A DNA stretch of 64,000 nt, taken from assembly GCA_025602905.1 (NCBI GenBank), contig JAHLKI010000013.1:682001-746000 (forward strand). The letters are read 5' to 3'. Shown piece after piece: positions 60,747 to 64,000 of this stretch. Origin of the DNA: Phlyctochytrium arcticum (lineage: Eukaryota > Chytridiomycota > Chytridiomycetes > Chytridiales > Chytridiaceae). Made by a program: the position numbers and the translations under genes. The notes beneath the pieces were generated by a model, which worked only from the letters and a program-made list of their open reading frames with translations, had not been told where the DNA came from and did not search any database. Every line of letters starts with the position of its first letter. Position 1 is the stretch's first letter.

Positions 60747-63185
60747 CTACAGTACTTTAAAAACTTGCATACTTTGGACCGATTTGCCTGTGTATGTTCC
60801 ATACACATTAAATGGTATAACGCAATCAAATGCTTCCACATTGGCAACAGAATTCGCTTGAAGTGAAGAGAAATGAGGGTCTTGGAAATTTTGATACATC
60901 AGTGGACCATGCTCGCCGGTGATAAACTCCAGCCGCAGACACCAGCGGACGGCAACTAGAACAAACATGGTATGTTACCAATTTGTTTATCAAATTAGAG
61001 AAGGTTGGCACTCACCAGCGGAGGTGTGGAAATCTGGGGAATGATTGACGGGGACGTAAAGGTCAATGCTTTGACGCTTTGTGCTGAGGGTATAAATGTG
61101 CTGTTCGTAATGCACTCTCCGAGTCAACCGCGAGGAGAGATCATTGGATCTCACGGCATATGTGTCCTCGATGTGCTCATTACTTTCCAAAAATGCCGAA
61201 ACCTACAGAAAGGGCGACATCCAAATTAGAAGACGAGAATACGCGCTCCTTGCTTTCATTATTTACCCGGTAGCAAGGTAAAGCGCCAGCAGAGAAATCC
61301 AAGATGCCCAGCACCTTTTCTCCCAACCGGAAAACGCTTTTTGCCAACGTGAACTTGGCAACATGCTCGTTATTCTTGCATATATCAAACGAGACTGCTC
61401 CACGAGTTAGTCACACATTATAATCCAAAAGAAAGTAAAGTCTAACCTTTTCGCGACATTTGGCTAAAGTTCATCGTCCGCGACAGGCAATCAGTAAATT
61501 CCTCAGAATCCGAGGCAAACTTGATTGTCGCATGTTTTGATTTGGCAGATTGGCTGACTTCTACCCTCAATTGCCAAAATCAGACCAAAGCATATAATTG
61601 GGATGCGGTCTTGATCTCGGGACTTACCCAATGTTCCAGACTTCGACCATCTAGGAACCAAGACGTCGTCATCCTGATCAACAGTCTCAATCATTGCAGT
61701 ATCCCGCCTAACTACTATCGGCTTTTTCAGATCGTATGAAGGACGCGAACCATCCCCTATATCAAAAATTAAAATACCGCCAGAAGAAACGGGTCACAGA
61801 TCCGGATCACTTGCCGTGAATGTAGCTAAAAACGCGGAAGGGTAACTGGTAGATTTGTGACTTTTGGTGTATACCACCGCGTTGAACACCGACAATGAGT
61901 TTATACGACAATCGAATTGCCTTTCCACGATGTGATGGAGGTAGCTCCTTCGGCAGCTCCATTTTGTACTTGACTGTAAAGATATTAGCTAGTTCCTTGG
62001 CAAGTAAAAGAGCATCTTCGCTCACATGTGCGCACATGATTTGCTCTCTCCAGGCTCTAGCTTGAGATTGGTGAAAATGATGGAAGGTGGTGTACTATAC
62101 ACAGGGAAGTCGGTGCTATCTTAAAAATGCTTCAGAACATAGGTTCCGTTGTTCCAAGAACATCACTCTCTCCTACCTTTCCCGCCAGTGGCCGAGCTAG
62201 ACTGTGAACCCAACATACCGCCCCCACCAGATCCAGCTGCAGGGCCTCCGACGGCACGATACATGACTTGCTTATTCAGCACTTCGAATTCGTTGGGTTT
62301 TACGAAGGCGGGATCGATCGTAAATTGACCGATCATTTGGGCATAAGCCCATGTAACAGTTTGGGCACTCGGTGGTCGGATAAGGGATTGCTTGGTTGCA
62401 GATCTGAGAGCATGTTGCCTGCTTCCCCATCCCGGTCTTTTCTCGGTCGTAGGAGAAACAGCACTAGGTGCACCACCATGTACTGAGGCATTGGGCGAAA
62501 CACTGTCAGAATTTAATCTCGCTTGGCTTTTCGAACTTTCCACCGCCCCGGCGGACCGTTTGGCCACCTCATAGTCATGATTCCGCGTCACACCAATTGG
62601 ACCCGCTCTCCCTCGAATCTGCCGCTGCCCCGCCGTATTCGAAGAGTCACTTGTGCCCAAGAAACTGAGCGTTGAGTCAACTGCGTTTCGAATCGTGGAG
62701 AATGATATCGATTTCCGGAGGAAACGTGAGAAACCGGTGTTTGCTTCCACCGCGTGTGCGGCATCGGCGCTCTTCGGGCCTGATATAGATGAAGAGCTAT
62801 TCGTCGATGTGTTGATGGGAAATATGGGTGAGTCGAGCTGATGAGATGACTTTCCGGGGGTGTTTGTCCGGTATGATTGGTCTATTGGATCTGAAGGGTG
62901 CGCTCCGTTTCCATTCTCCGGGTTGTGTATGGTGTCAGGATACGACTGCAAGTTGACCAATTGTCCTGCGCTATCCGATGGTGTTTCTGATCCATGTTGA
63001 CTTTCAAAGTCTTTGGCCAAGGTATCGGAAGAGGAAGCACGACTGCCATTGGAAATTGAAGCGTCACCAGCCTGGGTTGCCAGATTGGTAAAGGTCAAGG
63101 AACAAGTGAAAAGTTCTCCAGCAAAAAAGGCGCCTTCGCTAAAGTTTGTAGACTCCCCAAGCTTAACGGCGAGCACCACTCCCAT
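60747..63185 (-). CDS. RGP1: RGP1, Rab GEF complex subunit (arrestin-like)
   Basis: Eight exons (63185-62177, 62119-62036, 61973-61815, 61756-61628, 61557-61447, 61394-61267, 61202-61016, 60955-60747) close in frame to 671 residues. The protein starts GVVLAVKLGESTNFSEGAFFAGE, then has a 200-residue Ser-rich insert. Rgp1 blocks follow: TVTWAYAQMIGQFTIDP, FPVYSTPPSIIFTNLKLEPGE, ELPPSHRGKAIRLSYKLIVG, SFDICKNNEHVAKFTL, SVFRLGEKVLGILDF and a final AFDCVIPFNVYG. Rgp1 with Ric1 activates the Rab Ypt6 at the Golgi for retrograde traffic. One intron (61757-61814) must use a GC donor (CACG|GCAAGT). The start is the first ATG in frame and matches the family N-terminus. Confidence 0.93.
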
Positions 63186-63682
63186 TACCAGAGCACGCTC
63201 ATGAACGAGGGATTTTGGAGCTAGATCATCGGCTGGTTTGGTTGACGGATTGACGCGCCGGCGGGCGGGCTGCGCAGGCTGCGCAGGCTGCGCGAACGAC
63301 TTTCATCCACGTGACAGGGAACATCGCCTTCAAGCATCGTTTGCGAAAGCTGATTCCGTCCTTTCGACACGACATATCCTTATAGACGCCTTATCCGACG
63401 TCTTTGGAGGTAGGTACACGCATCCATCCATCCATCCGTCTCTAGTCTCGCTGGAAGGAAGGATTTGAAGCTGGACGGAAGAGAATTTGTCGTGCATGGA
63501 TTTCGGGTGGAATGGCGACGGTAGGGTCGTGCGCATGGTGGCAATTGCGGATTTGTGAAGGAGGGTTCGTTGCACGATCAGCCCAGAGCTATCTTTGGAG
63601 AACAGCAGCACGTCTGGCATTCCAGAAGCAGCACTTAAACTAACGGTTTATTCTCTCTTTTTCATTCAGTAGATAAAGCAAC
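63186..63682. promoter_or_regulatory. Divergent region, RGP1 / eL15, with short tandem repeats
   Basis: 497 bp between divergent starts. It contains three copies of a CTGCGCAGG-type 10-mer at about 63267-63297 and a (CATC)n run at about 63419-63438. The last 50 bp are T-rich, a usual ribosomal protein leader. Confidence 0.5.
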
Positions 63683-64000
63683 ATGGGTGGTTAGTAGTTT
63701 GTCTTGTGCTCCTTTTAGATCGGTCACACATTCGGCGGATGTTTACGTTCGTCGAATGCACTCCCAGAGGGTGGAGCTGTGGCCTGATTCATGACCTTGG
63801 GAGCCGTGGCATTAACGCTTTCTATTCCTTTTCCCTTTTGTTCTATTTCTTTTGTTGGTGATTTGAACAATTACAGCCTACAAGGTTTGTTGTCATTGAG
63901 TATCTCTGCAACCTGACTCCCCCCACTCATTTCCTTGTCTAGTATCTTGAGGAGCTCTACAAGAAGAAGCAGTCGGATGTTCTCCGATTCTTACTTCGTG
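63683..64000 (+). CDS. RPL15: 60S ribosomal protein eL15, 5' part
   Basis: Exons 63683-63689 (7 nt), 63877-63884 (8 nt) and 63943 to the window edge translate to MGAYKYLEELYKKKQSDVL followed by RFLLR, the invariant N-terminus of eL15. The first two exons are micro-exons that together code for only five residues (MGAYK). Introns are 187 and 58 bp. The rest of the gene lies outside the window. The protein is a structural component of the large ribosomal subunit. Confidence 0.95.

Noticed and set aside
63419..63438. Telomere- or origin-like repeat
   Set aside because: It is a short CATC microsatellite with no sign of telomeric motif.

Overview
The window is nuclear DNA of a fungus. Genes are split by many short introns (about 50-70 bp) with GTAAGT-like donors, CAG/TAG acceptors and occasional near-consensus CTAAC/CTAAT branch points. 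There is no operon structure and intergenic gaps are short. The gene set is fungal (RMT2, NST1-like, IVY1-like BAR protein, EGF-bearing ABCG transporter like yeast Adp1), but it also holds genes missing or divergent in yeasts (a CTC1-like protein, carnosine N-methyltransferase, an EF-hand proline dehydrogenase). That mixture suggests an early-diverging lineage, probably a chytrid; this is inference. All exon coordinates were read by eye from splice signals and frame continuity. Most multi-exon models close in frame.

Left part (1-16.7 kb): 3' end of an NST1-like gene (+), a small basic ORF (-), TRAPPC2/Trs20 (+), an unresolved coding-like stretch (-), a Ras guanine-nucleotide exchange factor (+), a secreted GDSL-family esterase with an altered nucleophile motif (-), RMT2 (-), an arrestin-like protein (+), a DUF2235 alpha/beta hydrolase (-), then 1.7 kb without a gene.

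Middle (16.7-38 kb): an ABCG transporter with extracellular EGF-like repeats (+); a type II P-type cation ATPase (-) head to head with WDR59/Mtc5, a GATOR2/SEA component (+); a Drs2-type lipid flippase (-) head to head with carnosine N-methyltransferase (+); a homeodomain protein (+). Two P-type pumps, the ABC transporter, TRAPPC2 and RGP1 give the window a membrane-traffic and transport flavour, but nothing suggests a physical pathway cluster.

Right part (38-64 kb): a nucleotidyltransferase of the TUTase/non-canonical poly(A) polymerase family with a zinc knuckle (+), mitochondrial proline dehydrogenase with two EF-hand loops (+), an IVY1-like BAR/IMD protein (+), TFIIA small subunit (-) head to head with a large CTC1-like OB-fold protein (+), the ZMM meiosis protein SPO22/ZIP4 (-), ribosomal protein eL13 (+), an S6-kinase-like AGC kinase (+), RGP1 (-), and the first three exons of ribosomal protein eL15 (+) at the edge.

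No tRNA, rRNA, CRISPR array or intact transposon was recognised. The observations most worth following are the CTC1-like gene, the GDSL-to-GGTL esterase, the EF-hand proline dehydrogenase, the PLNL substitution in the flippase, two GC-AG introns and a 217-codon reading frame overlapping the kinase 3' end.
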